Of a stretch of 64,000 nucleotides of DNA, positions 56,256 through 64,000 are shown piece after piece. The stretch's first letter is position 1. The number at the start of each line of letters is the position of its first letter. A program made the position numbers and the translations under genes. The notes beneath the pieces are model-generated. The model was not told the origin of the DNA, did not search any database, and worked only from the letters and a program-made list of their open reading frames with translations. The stretch is from Flavobacteriales bacterium (GTDB lineage: Bacteria > Bacteroidota > Bacteroidia > Flavobacteriales > Flavobacteriaceae), in NCBI GenBank assembly GCA_018335925.1, contig JAGXRF010000018.1, positions 62,001-126,000 on the forward strand, written 5' to 3'.

Positions 56256-57506
56256 TTACCATTCGTTTACACGATAAGCATCTAATTTTAAAAAGATAAA
56301 GAGTAAAATGGTAAAAGCCCACATGCTCGAACCACCATAAGAAAAGTAGGGTAAAGGCACTCCAATGGTAGGAAATAACTTGATTAGCATCGAAATATTT
56401 ACCATGAAATGAAACGAGAGTATGCATGCAACTCCATAGCCATATACTTTGCTAAATGGATTTTTTTGTCGGTTTGACAGTTGGATTAGTCGTAAAATTA
56501 ACCCTAAAAACAAAAGTATTACAATGGTTGAACCAACAAACCCCCATTCTTCTCCAACTGTAGTAAAAATATAATCGGTTTGTTGCTCCGGTACAAATCC
56601 TCCTTTGGTTTGGGTACCTTCTAAATAACCTTTACCAAAAAGGCCACCAGAACCAATGGCAATCATTGATTGATTGAGGTTATAACCCTCTCGTTTCACG
56701 TTGATGTTTTTGTCAAATAACACTTTGATACGATCTTGTTGGTGGGGCTCTAGTACGTTGTCAAAAACATAATCAACGGAATAGGTATAAATGCTGATAA
56801 CGCTAAAAATAATTGCATAAACAATAGGTTGTCTGTAGGCTCTTTTGGTATTGAAATAGGAATAAATCATCACCAATAAGATAGGTACAATAATATAAGT
56901 TGGTGGATAAAATAAGCCAAATAAAAACAAAAAGATGGCTCCAAAACCAGTTACAATATACCAATGGGGTAAGCCAAAACGATACATTAAAAATACCAAT
57001 GACATAAATACCATGGCACTACCTGCATCGGGTTGCAACAAAATGAGTAAAGTTGGTACTCCGATAATCATCATGGCTTTTACTTGGTAGGAAAAATATT
57101 CTAATTTGGTTTGCGAATCACTTAAGAACTTAGCTAAAAGCAATAGGGTAGTGGTTTTAACAAATTCACTTGGTTGCAAACTTAAAGGGCCGAATTGGTA
57201 CCAATTGGTTTGTCCTTTAATGGTTTTTCCAAACACAAATAAGCCAAGAAGCATGAAGATTCCAATTACGTAAAAAATAATGGCATAATTCTCGTAAATT
57301 TTAGCACTAAAAGATAGTATGGTAAGAATAATTACAAAGGATAAAAGAATAAAAATGAGCTGCTTACCATATTCTAAACTAAAATCAAAAACTGTAGTAT
57401 CCGTTACTGTGGTGGAGTATAAATTGAGCCATCCAATACTTACCAATGCCATGTAAAGAAATATGGCAATCCAATCGATAGAGTTGGTTATTTTTTGATC
57501 TCTCAT
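56256..57506 (-). CDS. rodA: Rod-shape-determining protein RodA
   Basis: In this 416-residue SEDS protein with about ten membrane helices, GQTNWYQFGPLSLQPSEFVK contains the conserved segment before the catalytic region. QPDAGSAMVFMSL and PTIGVPLPYFSYGGSS are the other hallmarks. It polymerises lipid II glycan during cell elongation with PBP2. It begins 2 bases after the mrdA stop. Confidence 0.97.
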   Translation of the reverse strand: MRDQKITNSIDWIAIFLYMALVSIGWLNLYSTTVTDTTVFDFSLEYGKQLIFILLSFVIILTILSFSAKIYENYAIIFYVIGIFMLLGLFVFGKTIKGQTNWYQFGPLSLQPSEFVKTTTLLLLAKFLSDSQTKLEYFSYQVKAMMIIGVPTLLILLQPDAGSAMVFMSLVFLMYRFGLPHWYIVTGFGAIFLFLFGLFYPPTYIIVPILLVMIYSYFNTKRAYRQPIVYAIIFSVISIYTYSVDYVFDNVLEPHQQDRIKVLFDKNINVKREGYNLNQSMIAIGSGGLFGKGYLEGTQTKGGFVPEQQTDYIFTTVGEEWGFVGSTIVILLFLGLILRLIQLSNRQKNPFSKVYGYGVACILSFHFMVNISMLIKLFPTIGVPLPYFSYGGSSMWAFTILLFIFLKLDAYRVNEW

Positions 57507-57508
57507 AT

Positions 57509-59431
57509 TTAATTGGTTGGAATGCTATCTGGGATAGAGTTTTTAAATTTTTGAATTGAGTCTAACGGAACATTAAATTTACGTGCAATACTATCGTAAG
57601 CTTTTCTTGGGTACAATTTGGCATATTCTCCAAGCAAACTTTTTTGTAAAACTCGGTCTTCTAAATCTTTTCGAGTGATTCTGTTTAACAAATACTTTTC
57701 TACCATACAGGTTGCAATAGGACCTGCAACGGTTGCTCCAAACCCACCATTTTCGATAAATACAGCTATTGCTATTTTAGGATTTTCAATAGGAGCAAAG
57801 GCAACAAAAATGGAGTGGTCTTTTAGTTTTACTCTTTTACCACCTATTTTTTTATAGTTTTCGGCAGTACCTGTTTTACCAGCTATTAATACTTCTTTAG
57901 ATTGAAGTCTGCCAGCAGTTCCATAGTTATATACATCCCATAAGCCTTTTTTTACAGGCTTAAAGTACTTTTTGTCAATTGTCGTAGCTCTTTTCTCTCT
58001 AAAGTTTTCTTCAATAGCTTTGCCTTCAATTTTTTTAACCATGTGAGGAACATAGTAAAAACCTTCGTTGGCAACAGCAGCCATCATGTTACATAACTGA
58101 ATGGGTGTCATTAGTACCTCACCTTGCCCAATTGCATTAGAACGAATGGTAGCTCCTGTCCAAGATTTATTATACACCTTATCATATAAATTGGAAGCAG
58201 GAATGTTTCCTTTTTTTCCGATTGGCATATCGATGCCAATAAATTGTCCTAAACCAAAACTAAGCAAGTGTCGTCTCCAGTTGTCAACATTTTTGGCTTG
58301 TTGGTTGTTTTTATCAACAATGTTGCAATAGGTTCTTCCGAAGTAAGTATTGCATGATTTGTAAATGGCAGCATTTAAACTAAATGTTCCTACGTCATGA
58401 CATTTTTGAAATTTTCTTCCAAAACTTGCTCCATTTCTACAACTAAAAGCTGTAGTGGTATCAATAATTTTTTCTTGTAAACCAACCAAACCGGTAAGTA
58501 TTTTGAAAGGAGATCCTGGAGGATATTGTGCTAATAAACCTCTATCGAATAAGGGTTGTGCAATAGAATCGTTATATAATTTGGTGTAATTTCTAGACCG
58601 TTGCCTTCCTACCAATAAACCGGGGTCGTATGATGGGGCAGAAACCAAAGCAAGAATTTCTCCACTTGATGGTTCAATGGCTACAATACCTCCCCATTTA
58701 TTTTGCATTAATTTTTCGCCATATTCCTGCAAATCCATATCAATGGACAAAGTAATGTCTCTACCTTGAACTGGAAGTGTGTCAAACATACCATCTTTAT
58801 AGGGACCAATTTCCCGGTTAAACTTGTCTCTTTGGATGTATCTTACCCCTTTTCGACCTCTCAAAATTTCTTCGTATTGTTGTTCTACCCCTTGTTTTCC
58901 AATCAAGTCTCCAAGTTTGTAATATTTGTTCTCGTTAATTATTTTTTGGTTTACTTGGGTAATAAACCCAAAAATATTTCCACTAGTATTCACATGGTAT
59001 CTTCTCAAAAATCTTTTTTGGACATAAAACCCGGGAAATTTTCGCAATTTTTCATTAAATCTCGAATAATCGTCACTACTTAATTGCGATAAAAACACCG
59101 AAGGAAGTCTGCGTTCATAGTTGATTGCTTTTTGCAATTGCTGGTCAAAAAAAGTTTTGGTTACCCCAACCAAAGCACAAAACTCTAAAGTATCTAATTC
59201 CTTAACTTCGTTTGGAACTACCATTAAATCATAAGAAGCTTGGTTGGACACCAATAGCCTACCATTTCTGTCGTATATATATCCTCTTTCCGGATATTCG
59301 TATTTGATTTTAATGGCATTGTTTTGGGCCATCAACTTGTAATCGTCATCTAAAATTTGCAGATAAAACAATCTGGCCAGAATAGCAAGGGTGACAAAAA
59401 CAACCAAACCAGGCAAAAAGTATTTTCTCAT
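57509..59431 (-). CDS. mrdA: Penicillin-binding protein 2
   Basis: The 640-residue protein has one N-terminal membrane anchor, a dimerisation domain, and a transpeptidase domain with SxxK in PPGSPFKI (Ser near 305), SxN in KSCNTYF and KTG in AGKTGTAEN (near 519). It cross-links peptidoglycan on the side wall as partner of RodA. It overlaps mreD by 4 bases (ATGA). Confidence 0.97.
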   Translation of the reverse strand: MRKYFLPGLVVFVTLAILARLFYLQILDDDYKLMAQNNAIKIKYEYPERGYIYDRNGRLLVSNQASYDLMVVPNEVKELDTLEFCALVGVTKTFFDQQLQKAINYERRLPSVFLSQLSSDDYSRFNEKLRKFPGFYVQKRFLRRYHVNTSGNIFGFITQVNQKIINENKYYKLGDLIGKQGVEQQYEEILRGRKGVRYIQRDKFNREIGPYKDGMFDTLPVQGRDITLSIDMDLQEYGEKLMQNKWGGIVAIEPSSGEILALVSAPSYDPGLLVGRQRSRNYTKLYNDSIAQPLFDRGLLAQYPPGSPFKILTGLVGLQEKIIDTTTAFSCRNGASFGRKFQKCHDVGTFSLNAAIYKSCNTYFGRTYCNIVDKNNQQAKNVDNWRRHLLSFGLGQFIGIDMPIGKKGNIPASNLYDKVYNKSWTGATIRSNAIGQGEVLMTPIQLCNMMAAVANEGFYYVPHMVKKIEGKAIEENFREKRATTIDKKYFKPVKKGLWDVYNYGTAGRLQSKEVLIAGKTGTAENYKKIGGKRVKLKDHSIFVAFAPIENPKIAIAVFIENGGFGATVAGPIATCMVEKYLLNRITRKDLEDRVLQKSLLGEYAKLYPRKAYDSIARKFNVPLDSIQKFKNSIPDSIPTN

Positions 59432-59934
59432 CTTTTAGTGGGCTTCATCAACTGAATAAATCCTATGCAAATTACAAAAGTAAATAGAGTACTCCAAAGA
59501 GTTCTTGTTAATATGGACAAGATCAATGGCAATGAGAATATCTCTAATAAAAACATGCATAAATGATGCGTTGCAATTCCGAGCAACAAATAAGAAATTA
59601 GCTCGCTATTGATTTTTTCAAAAAATTTGACCGACTGGTACTGATAGTTTAATCCAAAAGAAAATTTAATGTAGTTTTCTCGCATCCAGGCTAATAACAC
59701 GCTAGAACCGGCATGTACACCACCCGTATTTAAAAAAATATCTAAAGTTAAACCTAATAAAAATGAGGCTATTAAAAGAAAGTTTTTACTCGAACCAATC
59801 GGGAAAAGCAACACAAACAAAACATATGGATAAGGGTTTACATATCCAAATAAATTGATTTTGCTGAAGATTAAAATCTGCAACAGCAAAAAAAAGAGAA
59901 ACCTAAAAATTTGAATTAAACTGTCTTGTGTCAT
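59428..59934 (-). CDS. mreD: Rod-shape-determining protein MreD
   Basis: The 168 residues are mostly hydrophobic, with about five membrane segments. The start FLLLQILIFSKINLFGYVNPYPY resembles flavobacterial MreD. It overlaps both mreC and mrdA by 4 bases, which fixes its identity by context. Confidence 0.92.
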   Translation of the reverse strand: MTQDSLIQIFRFLFFLLLQILIFSKINLFGYVNPYPYVLFVLLFPIGSSKNFLLIASFLLGLTLDIFLNTGGVHAGSSVLLAWMRENYIKFSFGLNYQYQSVKFFEKINSELISYLLLGIATHHLCMFLLEIFSLPLILSILTRTLWSTLFTFVICIGFIQLMKPTKR

Positions 59935-60749
59935 TTTAGGATGGATTCTTTTTGCAAGTTTTCAATTTCTTGTTTGTGGTAATTTTTAATCACATATACG
60001 TAGCCTAAATTGGTCATGTCGTTAAACAATCGAACATCTACCGTGTAGTAATTGGTTTTATTGTCCGTATAAATTTTGTCAATGGCTCCAATGGGAATGC
60101 CTTCCGGGAAATACAAAGATTGAGAGGTAACAATGGTATCCCCTTTTTTTACGGTTGCCAATCTAGGTAAATCGGTTATTTGTACATAACCCGTATTTTT
60201 TCCGTTCCAAGAAATAATCCCGAAGTGATTGGAATGTTTTACCTTGGAATTGATTTGGTTTTTGGTGTTTAATATACTAACTACTGTTGCATAATTGTTG
60301 GAGGTTTTTTCAACAATTCCGATAATTCCTTGGTGATTGATGACCCCCATTTCAGGTTCTACTCCTAATTTTTTTCCGGCATTTAATGTGAGGATGTTGT
60401 TAAAGGTGTTGTAGTTGTTTTGTATGACTTTACAACGAGTAACCTCGTACATTAGTTCGTTCCATTTCTTTTTGGTGTCATGTACTAACGAGTCTGATTG
60501 GTTAAAAAGCAAGCTTTTTAACCTAGCGTTTTCTGCTGCCAATGCCTCGTTTTCTGATTTCAACAAAAAATATTCGTTTACTGCATTTACTTTTTCGTAA
60601 ACCCCACCACTAACTCTGTTGGCAGAATTAATTACGGAACTTCGATGGTAAGAGTGGTTTTGTATGGTTAACACCAATGCAATGGTAAAAAGCAACAAAA
60701 ACAGCACTTTAGTGCTGTTTTTAAAGATATAAATAATAATTTGTTGCAT
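59931..60749 (-). CDS. mreC: Rod-shape-determining protein MreC
   Basis: This 272-residue protein has one N-terminal membrane segment and a coiled coil (LLKSENEALAAENARLKSLL near 60-80). A beta-barrel domain follows, with GIIGIVEKTSNNYATVVSI and KKGDTIVTSQSLYFPEGIPIG in part. It links MreB to PBP2 in the periplasm. It is 25 bases after mreB. Confidence 0.95.
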   Translation of the reverse strand: MQQIIIYIFKNSTKVLFLLLFTIALVLTIQNHSYHRSSVINSANRVSGGVYEKVNAVNEYFLLKSENEALAAENARLKSLLFNQSDSLVHDTKKKWNELMYEVTRCKVIQNNYNTFNNILTLNAGKKLGVEPEMGVINHQGIIGIVEKTSNNYATVVSILNTKNQINSKVKHSNHFGIISWNGKNTGYVQITDLPRLATVKKGDTIVTSQSLYFPEGIPIGAIDKIYTDNKTNYYTVDVRLFNDMTNLGYVYVIKNYHKQEIENLQKESILK

Positions 60750-60774
60750 AGGATTAAGCCATTCTTAAGTGCGA

Positions 60775-61803
60775 TTATTTGAACAAAACACTTTTGTATT
60801 TGTTCAAGTTTTTCAATGCCATACCAGTACCTCTTACTACTGCTCTTAAAGGATCATCTGCAATAAAAACAGGTAAATCGGTTTTTAAAGAAATTCTTTT
60901 GTCCAAGCCTCGCAACATGGAACCACCACCAGCAAGGTAAATTCCGGAGTTTAAAATATCTGCCGAAAGTTCTGGAGGAGTTTGCGATAAGGTTTCCATG
61001 ATAGCATCTTCAATTCGTTGTACCGACTTGTCTAATGCTTTGGCAATTTCACGATAAGATATATCTACTTGTTTTGGTTTTCCGGTAAGTAAATCTCTTC
61101 CTTGAACCGACATATCTGCTGGAGGAGCATCTAAATTTTCAAAAGCAGCTCCAATTTCAATTTTAATTCTTTCAGCCGTAGTTTCTCCAACATATAAATT
61201 GTGTTGGGTTCGCATGTAATAGATGATGTCGTTAGTAAATACATCTCCAGCAATCTTTACTGATTTGTCACAAACAATTCCACCAAGAGCAATTACTGCA
61301 ATTTCGGTAGTACCACCACCAATGTCAACAATCATATTTCCTTGTGGTTGCATGATATCAACACCAATTCCAATAGCAGCTGCCATTGGCTCGTGAATCA
61401 AGTAAACTTCTTTACCGTTTACTCTTTCACAAGATTCTTTTACTGCACGCATTTCTACTTCGGTAATTCCGGACGGAATACAAACCACCATACGTAGGGC
61501 AGGGGTGAACAATTTCTTTTTTAAAGCAGGAATGCTTTTGATAAATAAATTGATCATTTTTTCAGAAGCATCAAAATCGGCAATTACCCCATCTTTTAAT
61601 GGTCGGATGGTTTTGATGTTTTCATGGGTTTTTCCTTGCATCATATTTGCCTCCTTACCAACAGCAATGATTTTTCCGGTAATTCTATCTCTTGCTACAA
61701 TAGACGGGCTATCAATAACTACCTTATCGTTGTGGATGATTAAAGTGTTGGCAGTACCAAGATCGATGGCAATATCCTCGATCATAAAGTCAAAAAATCC
61801 CAT
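60775..61803 (-). CDS. mreB: Rod-shape-determining protein MreB
   Basis: The 342 residues are actin-like, with phosphate-1 IAIDLGTANTLI, phosphate-2 DIGGGTTEIAVIALGG and the adenosine motif YLAGGGSMLRGLD. The filament directs side-wall synthesis. It is the first gene of mreBCD-mrdA-rodA. TAAATTTG on the minus strand at 61844-61851 may be its -7 element. Confidence 0.98.
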   Translation of the reverse strand: MGFFDFMIEDIAIDLGTANTLIIHNDKVVIDSPSIVARDRITGKIIAVGKEANMMQGKTHENIKTIRPLKDGVIADFDASEKMINLFIKSIPALKKKLFTPALRMVVCIPSGITEVEMRAVKESCERVNGKEVYLIHEPMAAAIGIGVDIMQPQGNMIVDIGGGTTEIAVIALGGIVCDKSVKIAGDVFTNDIIYYMRTQHNLYVGETTAERIKIEIGAAFENLDAPPADMSVQGRDLLTGKPKQVDISYREIAKALDKSVQRIEDAIMETLSQTPPELSADILNSGIYLAGGGSMLRGLDKRISLKTDLPVFIADDPLRAVVRGTGMALKNLNKYKSVLFK

Positions 61804-61843
61804 AATTTTCTGAGGGTTTGTGTATTAAAATATGATTAACGTG

Positions 61844-61851
61844 CAAATTTA
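61844..61851 (-). promoter_or_regulatory. Possible -7 element of mreB
   Basis: TAAATTTG on the minus strand matches TAnnTTTG, 40 bases before the mreB start. No good -33 TTTG is found, so transcription from purH could also feed the operon. Confidence 0.4.
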
Positions 61852-61858
61852 TAAAAAA

Positions 61859-63385
61859 TTAGTGTTTGAAGTGACGGTTTCCTGTAAATACCATCGAAAT
61901 TTTATTTTCATTGCAATAATCAATACTCAGTTGGTCTTTGATAGAGCCACCAGGTTGAATTACCGAAGTAATTCCGGCTAAGTGAGCAATTTCTACGCAA
62001 TCCGGAAATGGGAAAAAGGCATCACTTGCCATCACAGCTCCTTGCAAATCAAAACCAAAATTTTGTGCCTTTTCAATGGCTTGTTTTAAAGCATCTACTC
62101 TCGAAGTTTGTCCAGTTCCTGATGCAATTAATGTTTGGTTTTTGGCTAATACAATGGTGTTTGACTTGGTGTTTTTACAAATTTTTGACGCAAACAACAA
62201 ATCTTCAATTTCTTGGGCAGAGGGAGCCAAAGTAGTTGCAACAGTTAAATCAGCTGAAGTATCGGTTTTTTGGTTACGGTCTTGAACCAAAACCCCATTC
62301 AAACAACTGCGAATTTGTTGGGTATATACTTCCCAACTCTTTAGTTGTAAAAGGATGCGGTTTTTTTTCTCTTGTAAAATTTCTAAAGCATCAACATCAA
62401 AGTTGGGAGCAATCACAACTTCACAAAACAATGGGTTAATTTCTATGGCTGTTGCTTTGTCTATTTTTTGATTGGCTATTAAAATACCACCAAAAGCCGA
62501 AACCGGATCTCCTGCCAAAGCTGCTTGGTATGCTTCAACCATGCTTGGTTTGGTTGCAATACCACAAGCATTGTTGTGTTTTAAAATGGCAAATGTTGGT
62601 TGATTGTTTTGAAATTCTAACATTAATTGAACAGCAGCATCTACATCTAAAAGATTGTTGTATGATAGTTCTTTGCCGTGAAGTTTGTGAAACATCGCCT
62701 CAAAATTCCCGAAGAAACATCCGTTTTGGTGCGGATTTTCACCATACCTCAAGCTCATTTTTTGGTCGGAGCTAACTTTTAAATAATCCTGATTGGTATC
62801 AAAATATTGGTTGATGGCACTATCATAATGTGAGGAAATGTGAAAAGCTTCTTTGGCAAATTGCTTACGTTGTTCTAAGGTGGTATTTCCGTTGTTTTTT
62901 GAAATCAATTGATAAAACAACTCGTATTGCCCGATATGCGAAACAATTACGGTATCCTGGAAGTTTTTGGCTGCTGCTCTGATCAAAGAAATACCTCCAA
63001 TATCAATTTTTTCAATAATATCTTCTTCAGATGCTCCACTTGCTACGGTTTTTTCAAACGGATACAAATCTACCATTACCAAGTCGATGCTCGGAATTTG
63101 GTGCTCTTGCATTTCTTTTTGGTCGGATTCGTTATTTCTTCGGTGTAAAATTCCACCAAAAACTTTCGGATGCAGGGTTTTTACTCTTCCTCCTAAAATT
63201 GACGGATAACCCGTAACATCTTCTACCGCAATCACCGGAATGTTTAAATTTTTCAAAAAAGTTTCGGTGCCACCGGTTGAATAAATGGTTACCCCTTGTT
63301 CGTGTAATTTTTTTGCAATTGGCTCTAATCCAGTTTTTTCGAAAACAGAAATTAAAGCAGTTTGGATTTTTTTAGTTGTGTTCAT
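61859..63385 (-). CDS. purH: Bifunctional AICAR transformylase / IMP cyclohydrolase
   Basis: The 508-residue protein has an N-terminal MGS-like IMP cyclohydrolase domain with STGGTETFLKNL and GGRVKTLHPKVFGG. The C-terminal AICAR transformylase has KHNNACGIA, DPVSAFGGIL and IQPGGSIKDQ. It carries out the last two steps of IMP synthesis. The leader is only some 20 bases, so no purine riboswitch fits. Confidence 0.98.
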   Translation of the reverse strand: MNTTKKIQTALISVFEKTGLEPIAKKLHEQGVTIYSTGGTETFLKNLNIPVIAVEDVTGYPSILGGRVKTLHPKVFGGILHRRNNESDQKEMQEHQIPSIDLVMVDLYPFEKTVASGASEEDIIEKIDIGGISLIRAAAKNFQDTVIVSHIGQYELFYQLISKNNGNTTLEQRKQFAKEAFHISSHYDSAINQYFDTNQDYLKVSSDQKMSLRYGENPHQNGCFFGNFEAMFHKLHGKELSYNNLLDVDAAVQLMLEFQNNQPTFAILKHNNACGIATKPSMVEAYQAALAGDPVSAFGGILIANQKIDKATAIEINPLFCEVVIAPNFDVDALEILQEKKNRILLQLKSWEVYTQQIRSCLNGVLVQDRNQKTDTSADLTVATTLAPSAQEIEDLLFASKICKNTKSNTIVLAKNQTLIASGTGQTSRVDALKQAIEKAQNFGFDLQGAVMASDAFFPFPDCVEIAHLAGITSVIQPGGSIKDQLSIDYCNENKISMVFTGNRHFKH

Positions 63386-63406
63386 GTGGTTGTTTTTTCA
63401 AAGGTG

Positions 63407-63438
63407 CAAAATTAGAAATACAATCTCGGATACTCAAA
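63407..63438 (-). promoter_or_regulatory. Promoter of purH
   Basis: On the minus strand TTTG (63435-63438) is followed after 20 bases by TAATTTTG (63407-63414), close to the ideal Bacteroidota promoter, 22 bases before the purH ATG. Confidence 0.8.
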
Positions 63439-63547
63439 GTATTACACAAATAAAATCAAAAGTTTTTTGGATTTCATTTTACCTACAATTTCTGCCAATG
63501 ATGTAACATTTACACTAATTATGGCACTAACCTACAAAGCTTAATTT

Positions 63548-64000
63548 ATGGTACTTTACTTAAGACTTTTAAACGAAAGTTTTCGATTTGCTTTTACCTC
63601 TCTTTGGAACAACAAACTCCGAACCTTTTTGTCGTTGTTAGGTGTAACAGTTGGTATTTTTTCCATCATTGCAGTGCTCACAGCGGTAGATTCGTTAGAC
63701 AGAAAAATTAAAGCTGATTTAGAAGGCTTAGATAAAAATACGATGTACATTTTACGTTTTAGTTTTGGTCCAACCGAAATCCCACAATGGAAAAGAGAGC
63801 AATTTCCGAATGTGAAGTACGAAGAATATGAAATGTTGGAAAAAAGCGTTTCCGGAATTGATAAAATTGCCTTTAACTTATTTACTAGACCTGAAAACAT
63901 AAAATATGAATCTAACGAGGTTAGTGCTGTAAGAATTACACCAACCACTTCAGGATTTGAATTTATTGATGGTATTAAAATTGGAGATGGTCGATTTTTT
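63548..64000 (+). CDS. MacB-type ABC transporter permease (partial, C-terminus off window)
   Basis: About 150 residues are visible from the ATG at 63548. The start ESFRFAFTSLWNNKLRTFLS and LLGVTVGIFSIIAVLTAVDS is the typical FtsX/MacB first helix, followed by the beginning of a periplasmic MacB_PCD domain. Such permeases work with a MacB ATPase in export of peptides, lipoproteins or signals. The partners should lie downstream of the window. Confidence 0.9.
   Translation, partial: MVLYLRLLNESFRFAFTSLWNNKLRTFLSLLGVTVGIFSIIAVLTAVDSLDRKIKADLEGLDKNTMYILRFSFGPTEIPQWKREQFPNVKYEEYEMLEKSVSGIDKIAFNLFTRPENIKYESNEVSAVRITPTTSGFEFIDGIKIGDGRFF

Noticed and set aside
62008..63216. Several plus-strand reading frames of 60-107 residues
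   Set aside because: All are shadows of purH.
63386..63547. Purine riboswitch in front of purH
   Set aside because: The promoter lies so close to the ATG that the leader is only some 15-20 bases.

Overview
The window is a stretch of chromosome from a low-G+C member of the Bacteroidota, almost certainly a Flavobacteriaceae species. The evidence is a SusC/SusD/SusE set, a secreted amylase with a type IX secretion (T9SS) C-terminal sorting domain, several promoters that match the Bacteroidota form TTTG-N19/20-TAnnTTTG, and flavobacterium-type housekeeping neighbourhoods (rplM-rpsI-rpsB-tsf, mreBCD-mrdA-rodA, coaX-lptC-ppiD). No rRNA, CRISPR array, prophage, transposase or integrase was seen. 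There is one tRNA, tRNA-Phe(GAA).

Layout. 1-2723: 3' truncated hybrid sensor (beta-propeller plus LytS-type histidine kinase), minus strand. 2724-3044: divergent region with a 150-bp foldable repeat-like element. 3045-5864: polA. 6148-12544: minus-strand genes for a small membrane protein, 3-methyladenine glycosylase, a very large TraB/GumN-type protein and an S10 carboxypeptidase. 12780-15350: an accessory patch with two tandem, about 93% identical lipoproteins and an AAA/DUF4143 ATPase. That ATPase gene lies between two copies of the 3' end and terminator of tsf and is preceded by a 23-bp-period tandem array. 15320-18067: tsf, rpsB, rpsI, rplM. 18290-39133: a complete starch/maltodextrin utilisation locus. 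39197-44055: comEC, NlpC/P60 lipoprotein, lpxB, a small membrane protein and surE. 44307-47534: tail-specific protease and an orphan peptide-type ABC permease. 47544-55999: NYN protein, PpiD-like foldase, CNNM-type protein, small membrane protein, LptC, TPR protein, unknown outer-membrane protein, coaX. 56099-56171: tRNA-Phe. 56256-61803: the rod-shape (elongasome) operon. 61859-63385: purH. 63548-end: start of a MacB-type permease.

How the starch locus fits together (family knowledge plus inference). The T9SS-exported GH13 amylase cuts starch outside the cell. SusD and SusE bind the chains and SusC imports them. The lipoprotein GH13, the GH13 neopullulanase-like enzyme and the GH31 alpha-glucosidase trim them in the envelope. 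An SLC45-type MFS carrier takes maltose into the cytoplasm, where GH65 maltose phosphorylase and beta-phosphoglucomutase turn it into glucose and glucose-6-phosphate. A LacI-type regulator sits at the divergence point, next to a perfect 14-bp palindrome that is its likely operator.

The most unusual spot is 13813-15350. An ATPase gene whose last codons are tsf sequence read out of frame is flanked by 83/82-bp direct repeats and carries a decaying array of 23-bp repeats at its 5' side. This looks like insertion of a small accessory cassette at the 3' end of an essential translation gene. The sequence alone does not give a mechanism.
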